From assembly GCA_945871445.1 (NCBI GenBank), contig CAMBWI010000011.1:1-49545 (forward strand): a stretch of 49,545 bases of DNA, read 5' to 3'. The notes below the pieces were generated by a model. It was not told where the DNA came from. It did not search any database and saw only the letters and a program-made list of their open reading frames with translations. The translations under genes were made by a program, and so were the position numbers. This DNA is from Singulisphaera sp. GP187. GTDB taxonomy: Bacteria > Planctomycetota > Phycisphaerae > Phycisphaerales > SM1A02. Shown piece after piece: positions 17,421 through 25,907 of this stretch. Position 1 is the stretch's first letter. Each line of letters begins with the position of its first letter.

Positions 17421-17958
17421 ATTGAATGGTTTGATTCTGACGGGTGGGAAGAGTTTGCGCATGGGGCAAGATAAAGCGCAAATTTCATATTCGTCGAAAC
17501 CACAGTGGCAAGAAATTGCAAATCTTCTACGGCCACTTTGCAGCAAAGTCTATTGGTCATGCACGCCAGAACAGAAATCGCAGTGGCAACTTGGCCAGTT
17601 CGGTTTGGTCGATGTTGTCTTGGGGCACGGGCCTGCAAGTGGATTGCACGCAGCATTCACTTTGCCAGAAAGATGTGCGTGGCTCGTTGTCGGTTGCGAT
17701 TATCCACTCCTTCGGTCTGCAGATTTGCAATCTTTAGTGGCAGCACGCGAATTAGGAATTGATGCCATTACATTTTTCAATAATCAAGAGAATGAAATTG
17801 AACCAATGATCGCACTCTGGGAACCGTCTTCACAGCGCAATTTTCTGGAAGCATTTGCCAGCGGTGATGACAGTCCAAGGCGCATTTTGCGAGCGAGCAA
17901 ACTGAAAGTGATAATGCCCCGCGAAAACGAGATCCTTATAAGCCGAAACGCAATGTGA
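17410..17958 (+). CDS. mobA: molybdenum cofactor guanylyltransferase
   Basis: MobA attaches GMP from GTP to the molybdenum cofactor, making the MGD form used by the enzyme encoded just upstream. The N-terminal LNGLILTGGKSLRMGQDKA is the nucleotidyltransferase signature, and WLVVGCDYPLL is the metal-binding region. The 182-residue length is normal. The start is GTG 17410, overlapping the previous stop by 11 bp, so it is the last gene of the moaD-to-mobA operon and is convergent with moaA. Confidence 0.9.
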   Translation: MLSELNGLILTGGKSLRMGQDKAQISYSSKPQWQEIANLLRPLCSKVYWSCTPEQKSQWQLGQFGLVDVVLGHGPASGLHAAFTLPERCAWLVVGCDYPLLRSADLQSLVAARELGIDAITFFNNQENEIEPMIALWEPSSQRNFLEAFASGDDSPRRILRASKLKVIMPRENEILISRNAM

Positions 17959-17993
17959 AAACACGCAGCGATTGCGCTGGGGCACTTCTTGTG

Positions 17994-19127
17994 TCACCCT
18001 CCAACAGCAGACATCGGGCGTTGTGGTTGCACAAATGTGGGGGCGGAAATGTTGTGCCCAGCAAGTTTCGTCCAAGTCACATCGATCAGAAAATCCGCAA
18101 TCTCATTATCGCTTGCACCACCACGCAAAAGATGCATCACGCTCCACTCCTTCGTACTAAAAAGGCATGGGCGCACATTTCCATCAGCAGTCAATCGCAA
18201 TCTGCTGCATTGACCGCAAAATGGCTCGCTGACTGGCGCAATAAAACCAATGTGTCCAGGGCTTCCATCTGTAAAGCGATAGGTTCGAGCAGTGCTATGT
18301 GGATCATCTGTGTTGGTGGGCGTAAGCGGAAAGATCGCTTCGATTGCTTCTCGCGTTTCTCTCGCCGAAACAACTTTCGTAGCGTCCCACGCGTGGGCAG
18401 AATCAAGCGGCATATATTCGATGAAGCGCATCTCCAGTCCGAATCGGCGCGCAAGTCCAGTAAGCTGAACAGCCTCATCATCGTTGACGTCACGAACCAA
18501 TACGGCATTCAACTTCAGAGGCGTCAATCCTTCTGCGATACACATTTCAATGCCACTCAACACATCGTCGGGTGTGGTTGTTGAACGAGTCACTTTCGAA
18601 AAACGATCACTGCGCACAGAATCAATACTGATGGTGATGCGATCCAGACCTGCGCGTTTCCAGCGCGCGAGTTTTTCGCGAGTGAGCAATGAACCATTGG
18701 TGATCATCGCAATCTCAATGTCAGGCGTTTGACGGATGCCAGCAATAATTTCTTCAAGCTTTGGATGCAGCGTGGGCTCGCCACCAGTTATGCGAATCTT
18801 TCGAACTCCAAGCGATCCTGCCACTTTGGCAAGTCGCGCGATTTCCTCTGGGGAAAGCAATGCTTCTGGCGGCTGAAATTGCACATCAGGTTCCATGCAA
18901 TACACACAGCGAAAATTGCAACGGTCTGTGATGCTGATGCGCAAATCCAAGATGGTTCTTCCATGCGAGTCCATCATTCGCCTCGCTGCTCGGATTGCTT
19001 CTGGAGCGCACGGTAGCGGCTCAATTGCAGAATTCGTTCGCACACGCAATGTGTTTTGAGTGTCAATCGCACTCGCCTTGAACAGCTTGAGTGGGAGAGG
19101 AGTGCGTGGTGATGAAATGCGGAGCAT
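17994..19127 (-). CDS. moaA: GTP 3',8-cyclase
   Basis: MoaA is the radical-SAM enzyme that starts molybdenum-cofactor synthesis from GTP. The SAM cluster motif CNFRCVYC lies at 70-77 after LRISITDR, and the second cluster motif CGQCSRLRLTADGNVRPCLF is near the C-terminus. The chain ends in two glycines (SAVGG), a feature needed for activity in MoaA. The 377 residues include about 45 N-terminal residues more than usual; a start at one of the two methionines at 51-52 would give a normal length and would remove most of the overlap with the upstream frame of the divergent permease gene. Confidence 0.95.
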   Translation of the reverse strand: MLRISSPRTPLPLKLFKASAIDTQNTLRVRTNSAIEPLPCAPEAIRAARRMMDSHGRTILDLRISITDRCNFRCVYCMEPDVQFQPPEALLSPEEIARLAKVAGSLGVRKIRITGGEPTLHPKLEEIIAGIRQTPDIEIAMITNGSLLTREKLARWKRAGLDRITISIDSVRSDRFSKVTRSTTTPDDVLSGIEMCIAEGLTPLKLNAVLVRDVNDDEAVQLTGLARRFGLEMRFIEYMPLDSAHAWDATKVVSARETREAIEAIFPLTPTNTDDPHSTARTYRFTDGSPGHIGFIAPVSEPFCGQCSRLRLTADGNVRPCLFSTKEWSVMHLLRGGASDNEIADFLIDVTWTKLAGHNISAPTFVQPQRPMSAVGG

Positions 19128-19203
19128 TACTGAAAGAATCCTATCACGCGTGAGCCCTTTTCATAGATACAAGATCCTTTGCATCACCGTACATTTGTTG
19201 TTC

Positions 19204-19938
19204 ATGACAGGATTTGAAATGTTCTTTCTTGTTTCGTTGATTTGCTTGATGGCTGCGCTTTATGCCAGCGTTGGTCATGGTGGCGCATCGGGATATCTCG
19301 CAATAATGGCTCTGTTTGGAATGAGCGCAGCGTTGATGCGACCTTCTGCTTTGACCTTGAATGTTCTTGTTGCCTCGATTGCCACAATCATGTTCGTCCG
19401 AGCAGGTTTTTTTCGTTGGCAATTGTTATGGCCATTTCTGATCACTTCAATTCCATGCGCATTTCTCGCTGGCGCATATTCGATCTCCGAGCCGACATTC
19501 AAACGACTGATAGCTGCGACATTGATTATCGCCGCTGCTCGAATGTTTCTTTCGCAACGCGAAGCCGTCATTCGACCGCTCCCAATATCGCTCGCAGCAG
19601 TCATAGGCGGATTGATCGGCATCCTCTCTGGATTGGTTGGAATCGGCGGAGGGATTTTGCTTACACCACTGATGATTCTGTGCAGATGGGCGACGCCACG
19701 CGAGGCAGCTGCGGTTTCTGCGCCATTTATTTTGCTCAATTCGCTTGCGGGACTTGGAGGCCTTCTCTCTATAGGTCTTGTGGTGGAGACTTGGCTCTGG
19801 TGGGCATCCGCTGGCGCCGTCATCGGCGGATTGATTGGTTCTCGCTGGAGTATCCGCAGTGGATCACAGTTGTGGCTTCGCAGAGCGCTTGGAGTCGTGC
19901 TGCTCGTTGCCGCATTCAAGTTTGTTGTCACGTCATAA
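19204..19938 (+). CDS. TauE/SafE family permease
   Basis: The 244-residue membrane protein has about eight hydrophobic segments in two repeats, each with a glycine-rich turn: ASVGHGGASGYLAIMALFG and SGLVGIGGGILLTPLMILC. This is the layout of TauE/SafE (DUF81) permeases, linked in other bacteria to export or uptake of sulfite, sulfoacetate and other small organic or sulfur anions. ATG 19204 is used; ATG 19219 is also possible, and the frame upstream of 19204 overlaps moaA. Its position between moaA and a MOSC gene hints at a substrate related to molybdate or sulfur, which is inference only. Confidence 0.88.
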   Translation: MTGFEMFFLVSLICLMAALYASVGHGGASGYLAIMALFGMSAALMRPSALTLNVLVASIATIMFVRAGFFRWQLLWPFLITSIPCAFLAGAYSISEPTFKRLIAATLIIAAARMFLSQREAVIRPLPISLAAVIGGLIGILSGLVGIGGGILLTPLMILCRWATPREAAAVSAPFILLNSLAGLGGLLSIGLVVETWLWWASAGAVIGGLIGSRWSIRSGSQLWLRRALGVVLLVAAFKFVVTS

Positions 19939-19977
19939 ATTTGCGTCGCACCAACTGTTCACACGCAATTCTGCAAT

Positions 19978-20490
19978 TCATCGTTGATCGACGCGCAGAA
20001 TCCCTGTGGTCAAGATGCGTGCGCGAAGTCCGCCACAACCATTGAGAAAATCCTCTGCACCAGGACCAAAGGCTTCGTTCATCCATAGGCAGGGGCTGCA
20101 CTCTGCGACACCTTCAAAGCGAATTCCTTGCACTTCAAATTGCGCGCCAACAAGTCGGTTTAAATCAATTCCGTTGGTGATGACATTGCGCCGAAGCACC
20201 CCAGCAGACTTGCCAACAACTTTGAAATGTTTGCAAAGATCTTGGAAGACCTCGTTTGCAAAGAATGTGACTTGTCCTTGATAATTTTTCTTGTATCCAA
20301 AGAAGCGATCTCCGCGCAGTCCTTCGCCTGCAACGCATTCCACCTCATCTACCGAGTTTGTCGGATGAGTCCCCGCCAATTTCCCATGATGCCCAAAAAA
20401 ATTATGCCCTGGCGAAACATAGATTTCGCGCACTTGAATGGTGGTTGAGCATTCACCTTGGTTCTGTGTGGCAGCTTTCATAATGGGCAT
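19978..20490 (-). CDS. MOSC domain protein
   Basis: The 170-residue protein matches the MOSC domain, a sulfur-carrier fold found at the C-terminus of molybdenum-cofactor sulfurase and in stand-alone proteins. Visible motifs are GEGLRGDRFFGYK, VTFFANEVFQDL, VLRRNVITNGIDLN and the conserved cysteine region ECSPCLWMNEAFGPGA. It is convergent with the TauE/SafE gene. In this setting it may deliver or transfer sulfur to the cofactor. A second ATG three codons downstream is an equal start candidate. Confidence 0.88.
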   Translation of the reverse strand: MPIMKAATQNQGECSTTIQVREIYVSPGHNFFGHHGKLAGTHPTNSVDEVECVAGEGLRGDRFFGYKKNYQGQVTFFANEVFQDLCKHFKVVGKSAGVLRRNVITNGIDLNRLVGAQFEVQGIRFEGVAECSPCLWMNEAFGPGAEDFLNGCGGLRARILTTGILRVDQR

Positions 20491-20688
20491 AGAAGAACAT
20501 CGCTTCGTCTTCCGAGGTTGATTTCGTACAAGTCAGCGTATCAGCGGATGGATCATTAGCGATGTGCCCTGCGGGTCTCAATCCTTGAATTGCCAAACAC
20601 CCACAATTTGCACGAAAAACAGGCAAAGTGTCGATCATAAGAAGCCGTCAATTCGCGCATAGTTCTGGTTTTTTGTTTGGTCAATTTT

Positions 20689-22137
20689 ATGAAGCTCTTT
20701 ACGAACAATTATCGCGCACTTCGTTCAAGCACACTACTTGCAACTGCAACGACATTGCTTTTTGTCGCCTCATGCGCAAACGAACCAACTGCAGTTCCAT
20801 CAAGTCGACCTTCTCAGATTCCAGCATCAACTACGCAACTCGCTCCAGAAAGTCCTGTGACTGAAAATCCAATTCCAAATTCCACGACGACCATCGTTAC
20901 AGATCTGCCCATGAAGGCGAAACCGATTCCACCAAAACCGCTTCCCTCACCGCCGAAAACAGAACCCGAAGTTGCAATTCGAATTGAAACACTTCCGCTC
21001 AATCAAGTGGTCATCATCAATCACGCTGCGGGTCGATTGCAAATATCTTCCGAGCACTCATCGGCGGATGATCAAGAGTGGACAGCAAGCACGCCAATCG
21101 AGATTCGTATTCAAGGCGAAGGTTGGCGTGTGACTTCGGCAAAAAAAACTGGAACACCTTCTCAGACGCACGAATATTCCGCTGGCGAATTAAATATTCA
21201 GTCTCTCAATGGCGACAAGCGTCCGATTCAGTGGAATAAAAAGGAATGGCCAGGAAAACTGCGTGTTGTGCGGACTTTAAGCAATATTGACTTGGTGATG
21301 GATGTCAAGATGGACTCTTACCTTCCCGGAGTTATCGCGAAAGAACTCTATCCCTCTTGGTGCGAAGATGCCTATCGCGCACAAGCGATCGCCGCCCGCA
21401 GTTACGCCGTTGTCGAAGAATCGCGCTGGGAAGGTCGCCGTCACTATGACATGGTCGCGGGTCAGCAAAGTCAGGCATGGATCGGCGCGACAAAAAATAC
21501 AAAAGCTCTTGACGCAGTTCGTGATACGCGTGGTCAAGTGCTTGTGCACGATGGTGTGGTGGTTCCTGCGTATTACTCAAGTGCATGCGGTGGTCGACCT
21601 GCCAATGCACTCGGCGTGCTGACCGACAATCCATTTCACAACATCGTTTGTGTCTCAACTGGCAATAATTCTAAAAAGCGCACTTCATGTTGCGAAACAA
21701 CATCAGTTGCGACATGGAAAGCATTCATTGCACTGACGAAGATTCAGTCTCGTCTGCAAGCGTGGGGAAGTGCAAATAGCCGCGCTGATTTCGCAGCGCT
21801 TCAACTTCCAACTGCCATCGAAGTCGCAGATAAAAATTCAGCAGGCCGTCCAACGCAATTTCGCATTCAAACTCGCAAGGGTGGCTCGATCATGATCGAT
21901 TCAGAAGATTTCCGTCGAGCAATCAATGCAGCTGGCGATCCCAAGTCCAGCATGCGCTCCAGCGATTGTTCAATTCGTATTGCCGGTGCAAATGCAGAGT
22001 TTTCGGGGCGCGGATTTGGTCATGGCGTTGGACTTTGCCAACATGGCGCGCAGGAAATGGGTCGCAAGGGCGAAAGTTTTAAACAGATTCTTGCTCGTTA
22101 CTATCCTCAAACAATGATCGTGCAGGCTTGGAAATAA
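20689..22137 (+). CDS. SpoIID/LytB domain lipoprotein
   Basis: The 482-residue protein starts with a lipoprotein signal ending LLFVASC, Cys29 being the likely lipidation site, followed by a Pro- and Thr-rich linker. The SpoIID domain shows YLPGVIAKELYPSWCEDAYR with the conserved glutamate, AQAIAARSYAV, YYSSACGG and GRGFGHGVGLCQHGAQEMG. SpoIID cleaves peptidoglycan glycan strands stripped of stem peptides, and LytB-type relatives enhance amidases. ATG 20689 is used. The riboflavin synthase gene begins 3 bp after its stop. The preceding 198 bp hold no gene I can support. Confidence 0.9.
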   Translation: MKLFTNNYRALRSSTLLATATTLLFVASCANEPTAVPSSRPSQIPASTTQLAPESPVTENPIPNSTTTIVTDLPMKAKPIPPKPLPSPPKTEPEVAIRIETLPLNQVVIINHAAGRLQISSEHSSADDQEWTASTPIEIRIQGEGWRVTSAKKTGTPSQTHEYSAGELNIQSLNGDKRPIQWNKKEWPGKLRVVRTLSNIDLVMDVKMDSYLPGVIAKELYPSWCEDAYRAQAIAARSYAVVEESRWEGRRHYDMVAGQQSQAWIGATKNTKALDAVRDTRGQVLVHDGVVVPAYYSSACGGRPANALGVLTDNPFHNIVCVSTGNNSKKRTSCCETTSVATWKAFIALTKIQSRLQAWGSANSRADFAALQLPTAIEVADKNSAGRPTQFRIQTRKGGSIMIDSEDFRRAINAAGDPKSSMRSSDCSIRIAGANAEFSGRGFGHGVGLCQHGAQEMGRKGESFKQILARYYPQTMIVQAWK

Positions 22138-22140
22138 TCT

Positions 22141-22752
22141 GTGTTTACGGGACTCGTTCAATCCGTCGGAACAATCGCTCATCACACCACAACAGCAAGT
22201 GGTATGCATATGGTCATTCAATGCGGCGAGATGGCGTCGCTTTTGCGCCGAGGTGATTCCGTCAGCGTTCACGGCGTTTGCTTGACTGTAGTTGGAATTC
22301 GCTCTGGACAATTCGATGTCGATGTCATTCCTCAAACGCTTTCGATGACGACGCTTGGCGGATTGTCGGACGGCGATTCAGTCAATCTTGAACCCGCACT
22401 GCGTATGGGTGATCCGATGGGGGGTCACATCGTGCAGGGGCATGTCGATTCGATCGGTGAAGTTTCTCTTGTAGATCGCACGGATGGGCAGTGGCACATT
22501 CGAGTGAAGTCACAGCGTAATGATTGTGATTCGCTGGCACTCATCACTGCGCAAGGATCGATCACATTGAATGGTGTTTCGCTGACGATTGCACATTGCA
22601 CTGCAGAATGGTTCGAAGTCGCGCTGATTCCAGAGACTCTCGCTCGTACAACTCTTGGTCAAGCAGTGATCGGCGATCGCATGAATATCGAAATCGATTC
22701 TGTTGCGCGAATGATTGATCAAGCTGTTCGTCGACACCTTGACGCACGATAG
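22141..22752 (+). CDS. ribE: riboflavin synthase alpha chain
   Basis: Riboflavin synthase dismutates two lumazine molecules into riboflavin. The 203-residue protein has two lumazine-binding repeats, the first opening with FTGLVQSVGTI and the second with GHIVQGHVDSIGEV, and contains the usual SVHGVCLTV and TLNGVSLTI stretches. The start is GTG 22141, directly at the conserved N-terminus. It follows the SpoIID gene with a 3-bp gap, so it is probably read from the same transcript. No other rib gene is nearby. Confidence 0.96.
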   Translation: MFTGLVQSVGTIAHHTTTASGMHMVIQCGEMASLLRRGDSVSVHGVCLTVVGIRSGQFDVDVIPQTLSMTTLGGLSDGDSVNLEPALRMGDPMGGHIVQGHVDSIGEVSLVDRTDGQWHIRVKSQRNDCDSLALITAQGSITLNGVSLTIAHCTAEWFEVALIPETLARTTLGQAVIGDRMNIEIDSVARMIDQAVRRHLDAR

Positions 22753-22773
22753 TCCGCTCGGCGGCAGCGCCAG

Positions 22774-24009
22774 TCAAACCCCCGTCCAACTTGCGCAAAG
22801 CAATGTCAAATCGTCGATTTGTGGAAAGTCCTCAGATTCTTCATCGAGTCTTCGATTGATACTGTCGATGAAATCAGAGGAGCTCTCAACTGATGCGAAT
22901 TCGTTGAAGAAGTCTAGATACCTGCGGTTGGGCAATCGTGGAGCAGAGGGATCTTGCCCTAATTCTGGGAATGCCTGTTCGAATCCATCCGTATAGAAGA
23001 GCAACTTATCTCCATGCGATAGCGTGATCACCTTTTCCACGAAAGTTTCGTCCTCAAAAACTCCTAGAAGTCCGCCAATAGTCTGAATCGCTTCACATTT
23101 CCCGCCGCGAGAAATTCGCAGAAGCGGCAGATGTCCAGCACTCGCTACGGTCAGTTGATGATTGCGTGTATCGATCACCGCATAAATCGCAGTTGCAAAG
23201 CGGGTGGTTCGTCCTGCTCGAGTCATCATGTCCGCATTTACTTGCGCAAGTGCTTCGGATGGAGAAAGAATGCGATATGAATTTCCAACGATCTCTTTCG
23301 TAGGAAGACTTCGTGAAATAACCAATGTCAGCAGCGCAGCGGGCACGCCATGACCAACCGCATCGGTCACAAAGAGACCAAGATGGTGTTCATCCAAACG
23401 CATCACGTTATAGATATCCCCAGAGACATAGGCAGCTGGTCGCCACAGAGCCGCTGAAGCGATTCCGCCAAGTGATGGCAGAATGCGCGGCAGAAATTCT
23501 CTTTGAACGCTTGCGGCTAATTGCAATTCTTCTTGGATGTTGTCGATTTGATGGCGCAACCCTCCAGAAAATTGCATCACTGACGCGTTGTCAAGTTGCA
23601 ATCGCCGAATCTCTCTTTGTCGTGAGATAAGAGCAGACAATGCAGTTGCCAAATGCTCTGGCCCAAGTTGTGGATCAAGCAAAAAGGAAATGCCAGGAAG
23701 TGAATCGTGTCTATCGTCTACCCCAGCGCACAATGCAATGATTGGAATCATCGAAGAGATCGCTTCCTCGATTGCCGGCGATCGCATGTTGTCGGCTGTT
23801 GGTTCTCCTACGAGCACCAACACTTCTGCTTCGCGGACTCTCATCGTAATCGCAACGGGGTCGAGTTCTTGTATCACCTGAGCATCAAATTCGAATCGTG
23901 TAAAGAGAACTCGCGCAACTGTTTCGTGCGTGTTGCCTGGCTGCAACGACATAATCGCAATACGAGATCGCATTGATCGCAAAGATTGTACTTCGAATGG
24001 AAGAGCCAC
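22774..24009 (-). CDS. RsbU/SpoIIE-type PP2C phosphatase with degenerate receiver-like domain
   Basis: The 411-residue protein has a C-terminal PP2C domain with metal-binding aspartates in YVSGDIYNV, VTDAVGHGVPAALLTL, LFYTDGFEQAF and QIDDLTLL. Such phosphatases act on anti-anti-sigma factors in partner-switching control. Residues about 13-135 look like a response-regulator fold (RIAIMSLQPGN, EAEVLVLVGEP, IPIIALCAG), but acidic-pocket and lysine residues are not evident, so phosphorylation is doubtful. A short helix before PP2C (QEELQLAASVQREFLP) is the usual RsbU linker. No anti-sigma or STAS gene lies nearby. ATG 23973 is an alternative start. Confidence 0.87.
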   Translation of the reverse strand: MALPFEVQSLRSMRSRIAIMSLQPGNTHETVARVLFTRFEFDAQVIQELDPVAITMRVREAEVLVLVGEPTADNMRSPAIEEAISSMIPIIALCAGVDDRHDSLPGISFLLDPQLGPEHLATALSALISRQREIRRLQLDNASVMQFSGGLRHQIDNIQEELQLAASVQREFLPRILPSLGGIASAALWRPAAYVSGDIYNVMRLDEHHLGLFVTDAVGHGVPAALLTLVISRSLPTKEIVGNSYRILSPSEALAQVNADMMTRAGRTTRFATAIYAVIDTRNHQLTVASAGHLPLLRISRGGKCEAIQTIGGLLGVFEDETFVEKVITLSHGDKLLFYTDGFEQAFPELGQDPSAPRLPNRRYLDFFNEFASVESSSDFIDSINRRLDEESEDFPQIDDLTLLCASWTGV

Positions 24010-24048
24010 GAGAATAGGATGGTAATGATTCGCTAGTATTTTGGGTGT

Positions 24049-24336
24049 ATGGCAAACAAACTCTCATCAAATGAAATCGCCGCAAAAATGTCTTCTGTTC
24101 TAGGCTGGTCCCGCAACGGTGACTTGATCGAACGAACCTTTGTATTTCCAGATTTCATCGCGTCGATGCGATTTGTGAATCAGATGGCGGCCGAAGCAGA
24201 ACGCACCCAGCATCACCCCGACATTCTTATCAAATACAACAAAGTGACATTGGGATATTCCACACACGATGCAGGTGGATTGACATTAAAAGATTTTGAT
24301 GGCGCGATTTCTGCCAATGCCGCCAGCGGATGTTGA
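24049..24336 (+). CDS. phhB: 4a-hydroxytetrahydrobiopterin dehydratase (PCD/DCoH)
   Basis: The 95-residue protein matches pterin-4a-carbinolamine dehydratase, which regenerates tetrahydropterin after aromatic hydroxylation. Core motifs are WSRNGDLIERTFVFPDF, TQHHPDILIKYNKVTLGYST with the catalytic His-His pair, and HDAGGLTLKDF. It is divergent from the PP2C gene with a 39-bp spacer and convergent with mcsB. No aromatic amino acid hydroxylase is encoded nearby. Some homologues serve molybdopterin or folate-related functions, so the exact client is open. Confidence 0.93.
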   Translation: MANKLSSNEIAAKMSSVLGWSRNGDLIERTFVFPDFIASMRFVNQMAAEAERTQHHPDILIKYNKVTLGYSTHDAGGLTLKDFDGAISANAASGC

Positions 24337-24345
24337 CCACAAGAA

Positions 24346-25413
24346 TTATTTTGTATCCGTTGGTCCGCGGGTCAAAGATTGCCGAACATAGGTCGCGCGC
24401 ACCTCACGATCAGCTTCTTCACTTTCGAGTGAGCGAGGGTCTATCAGCGAAAGATGCGCGGGTTGCACTTGCAAGAGCAATCGTTGAATGGTTGCAAGCT
24501 CGACTGGCAGAAGTCCCATCACCACGCCGAAGCGCATACGACTGAGATCCTTCGTCGCAGCATCGGAAGTCAGCAATCGCGCTGCGCTTAAATTTGCATG
24601 GGAACGAAAGACGATGTCCTCGATGCGACTTCGATAGCGGGTCAATGCCGCGGTGCGTGCCTCGCGTTCGTACCCGATCAAGCGAGGCAGCACGATGCCA
24701 TTAAATTCTTCGAGCAGCGCATCTTCAGTCGCCCCGAGAGTTGTTTGATTTGAAAACTGAAAGAAGTCGCCAATCGATTCTGATCCTTCACCGTAATAAC
24801 CACGCACCGCAAGATGCAGTTCCTTCGCTGCGCGCTTGATTCGATCCGTTTCTTTCATGATCTGTGCGCCCGGAAGATGCAGCATCGCGCTCATGCGAAT
24901 GCCACACCCAACATTTGTCGGGCAGGCAGTCAGATATCCCCATCGAGGATGAAATGAAAAATTGGTGCAATTCGCCAGCGCATTTTCTAATGTGAACGCA
25001 GCCTTGAACGCATCGGATAGACGAGAACCTGCGCAGAGAAATTGGATTCGCAGGTGGTCTTCCTCATTCACCATAATGCTCGAATGCTCGTCTTTGGAAA
25101 GAGCCAAGGCGCGAGGTCCATCGCTGTTGGCGAAGTGGCGGGAGACAAGGTGCCTTTCAGAAAGCAGAATGCGGTCACGCGAGGGAGCAGATTGCAATTC
25201 GATCCACCGCATTTCGGGGGAAGAGTTTTTTTCATTACACGACTGATCGACAGCGCGGCGAACAACGCGCATTATTTCTTGTCGCACAGGATTACTTGCT
25301 CGACTAATAAATGGAAACCCAGAGATGTTTCGTGCCAAGCGAACACGACTTGTCACGACAACATCGGAGTCTGGTCCAACTTGAGACATGGCGGCCGAGA
25401 AGGGCTGGCTCAT
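24346..25413 (-). CDS. mcsB: protein arginine kinase
   Basis: McsB is related to creatine and arginine kinases and phosphorylates arginine side chains of proteins, marking them for ClpC-ClpP in Bacillus. The 355-residue protein keeps the nucleotide-binding arginines in VVTSRVRLARNISGFPF, the acidic NEEDHLRIQ loop and the LTACPTNVGCGIR signature with the conserved cysteine, which is a catalytic-region cysteine in this kinase fold. It overlaps mcsA by four bases. ctsR and clpC, which accompany it in Firmicutes, are absent here. Confidence 0.94.
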   Translation of the reverse strand: MSQPFSAAMSQVGPDSDVVVTSRVRLARNISGFPFISRASNPVRQEIMRVVRRAVDQSCNEKNSSPEMRWIELQSAPSRDRILLSERHLVSRHFANSDGPRALALSKDEHSSIMVNEEDHLRIQFLCAGSRLSDAFKAAFTLENALANCTNFSFHPRWGYLTACPTNVGCGIRMSAMLHLPGAQIMKETDRIKRAAKELHLAVRGYYGEGSESIGDFFQFSNQTTLGATEDALLEEFNGIVLPRLIGYEREARTAALTRYRSRIEDIVFRSHANLSAARLLTSDAATKDLSRMRFGVVMGLLPVELATIQRLLLQVQPAHLSLIDPRSLESEEADREVRATYVRQSLTRGPTDTK

Positions 25414-25907
25414 GATGTCTGGGAATCCAATGCCTTGAGTTCATCTCGCAGTTTTGCGGCACGCTCATAATGCTCGGCAGCAACAGCAACCTCCAGATCA
25501 TGCATCAACTTGACACGAAGATTCTGTACGCGTTCGATCTCAACTCCGCCGACTGGACTTCTTCCCAAATGATGTGTCGCACCATCCTGTGCGCTCTCGA
25601 TTACTTTTTCAATCATTGGCATGAATGCGTCATAACACGCAGGACAACCAAGCGTTGCGGATTTACGGAAAACTGTGAAAGTTAATCCGCATGCAGCACA
25701 TTTTGCAGAGCGTTCTTTGCTCTTTGCGGCTTCAACTTTCGCAACAGATCCAAGCTTTGGAAAAATATCTGCGATGGGTTGTTCGATCGGAAGTGGATAG
25801 CCAGCAGCAATGGCATGTTCAGAGCACAAATGAACTTCATTTGAAACGCCACCTTTGATGACAATTTCATGGACAACTGCGGGTTTATCGCAGTGATCGC
25901 AATTCAT
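25410..25907 (-). CDS. mcsA: McsA, zinc-finger activator of the arginine kinase
   Basis: The 165-residue protein has two CxxC zinc modules, MNCDHCDKPAVVHE and AKCAACGLTFTVF with TLGCPACYDAFMPMI, and a C-terminal UVR motif (LEVAVAAEHYERAAKLRDEL). This is the layout of McsA, which activates McsB and in Bacillus belongs to the CtsR stress system. It overlaps mcsB by four bases downstream and kdsA by four bases upstream, so the three genes form one translationally coupled operon. Confidence 0.93.
   Translation of the reverse strand: MNCDHCDKPAVVHEIVIKGGVSNEVHLCSEHAIAAGYPLPIEQPIADIFPKLGSVAKVEAAKSKERSAKCAACGLTFTVFRKSATLGCPACYDAFMPMIEKVIESAQDGATHHLGRSPVGGVEIERVQNLRVKLMHDLEVAVAAEHYERAAKLRDELKALDSQTS

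Noticed and set aside
20453-20638. Possible 61-residue reverse gene upstream of the MOSC gene
   Set aside because: It overlaps the MOSC start by 38 bp, has no ribosome site or recognisable features, and the region must also hold the promoter of the SpoIID gene. Not enough support.
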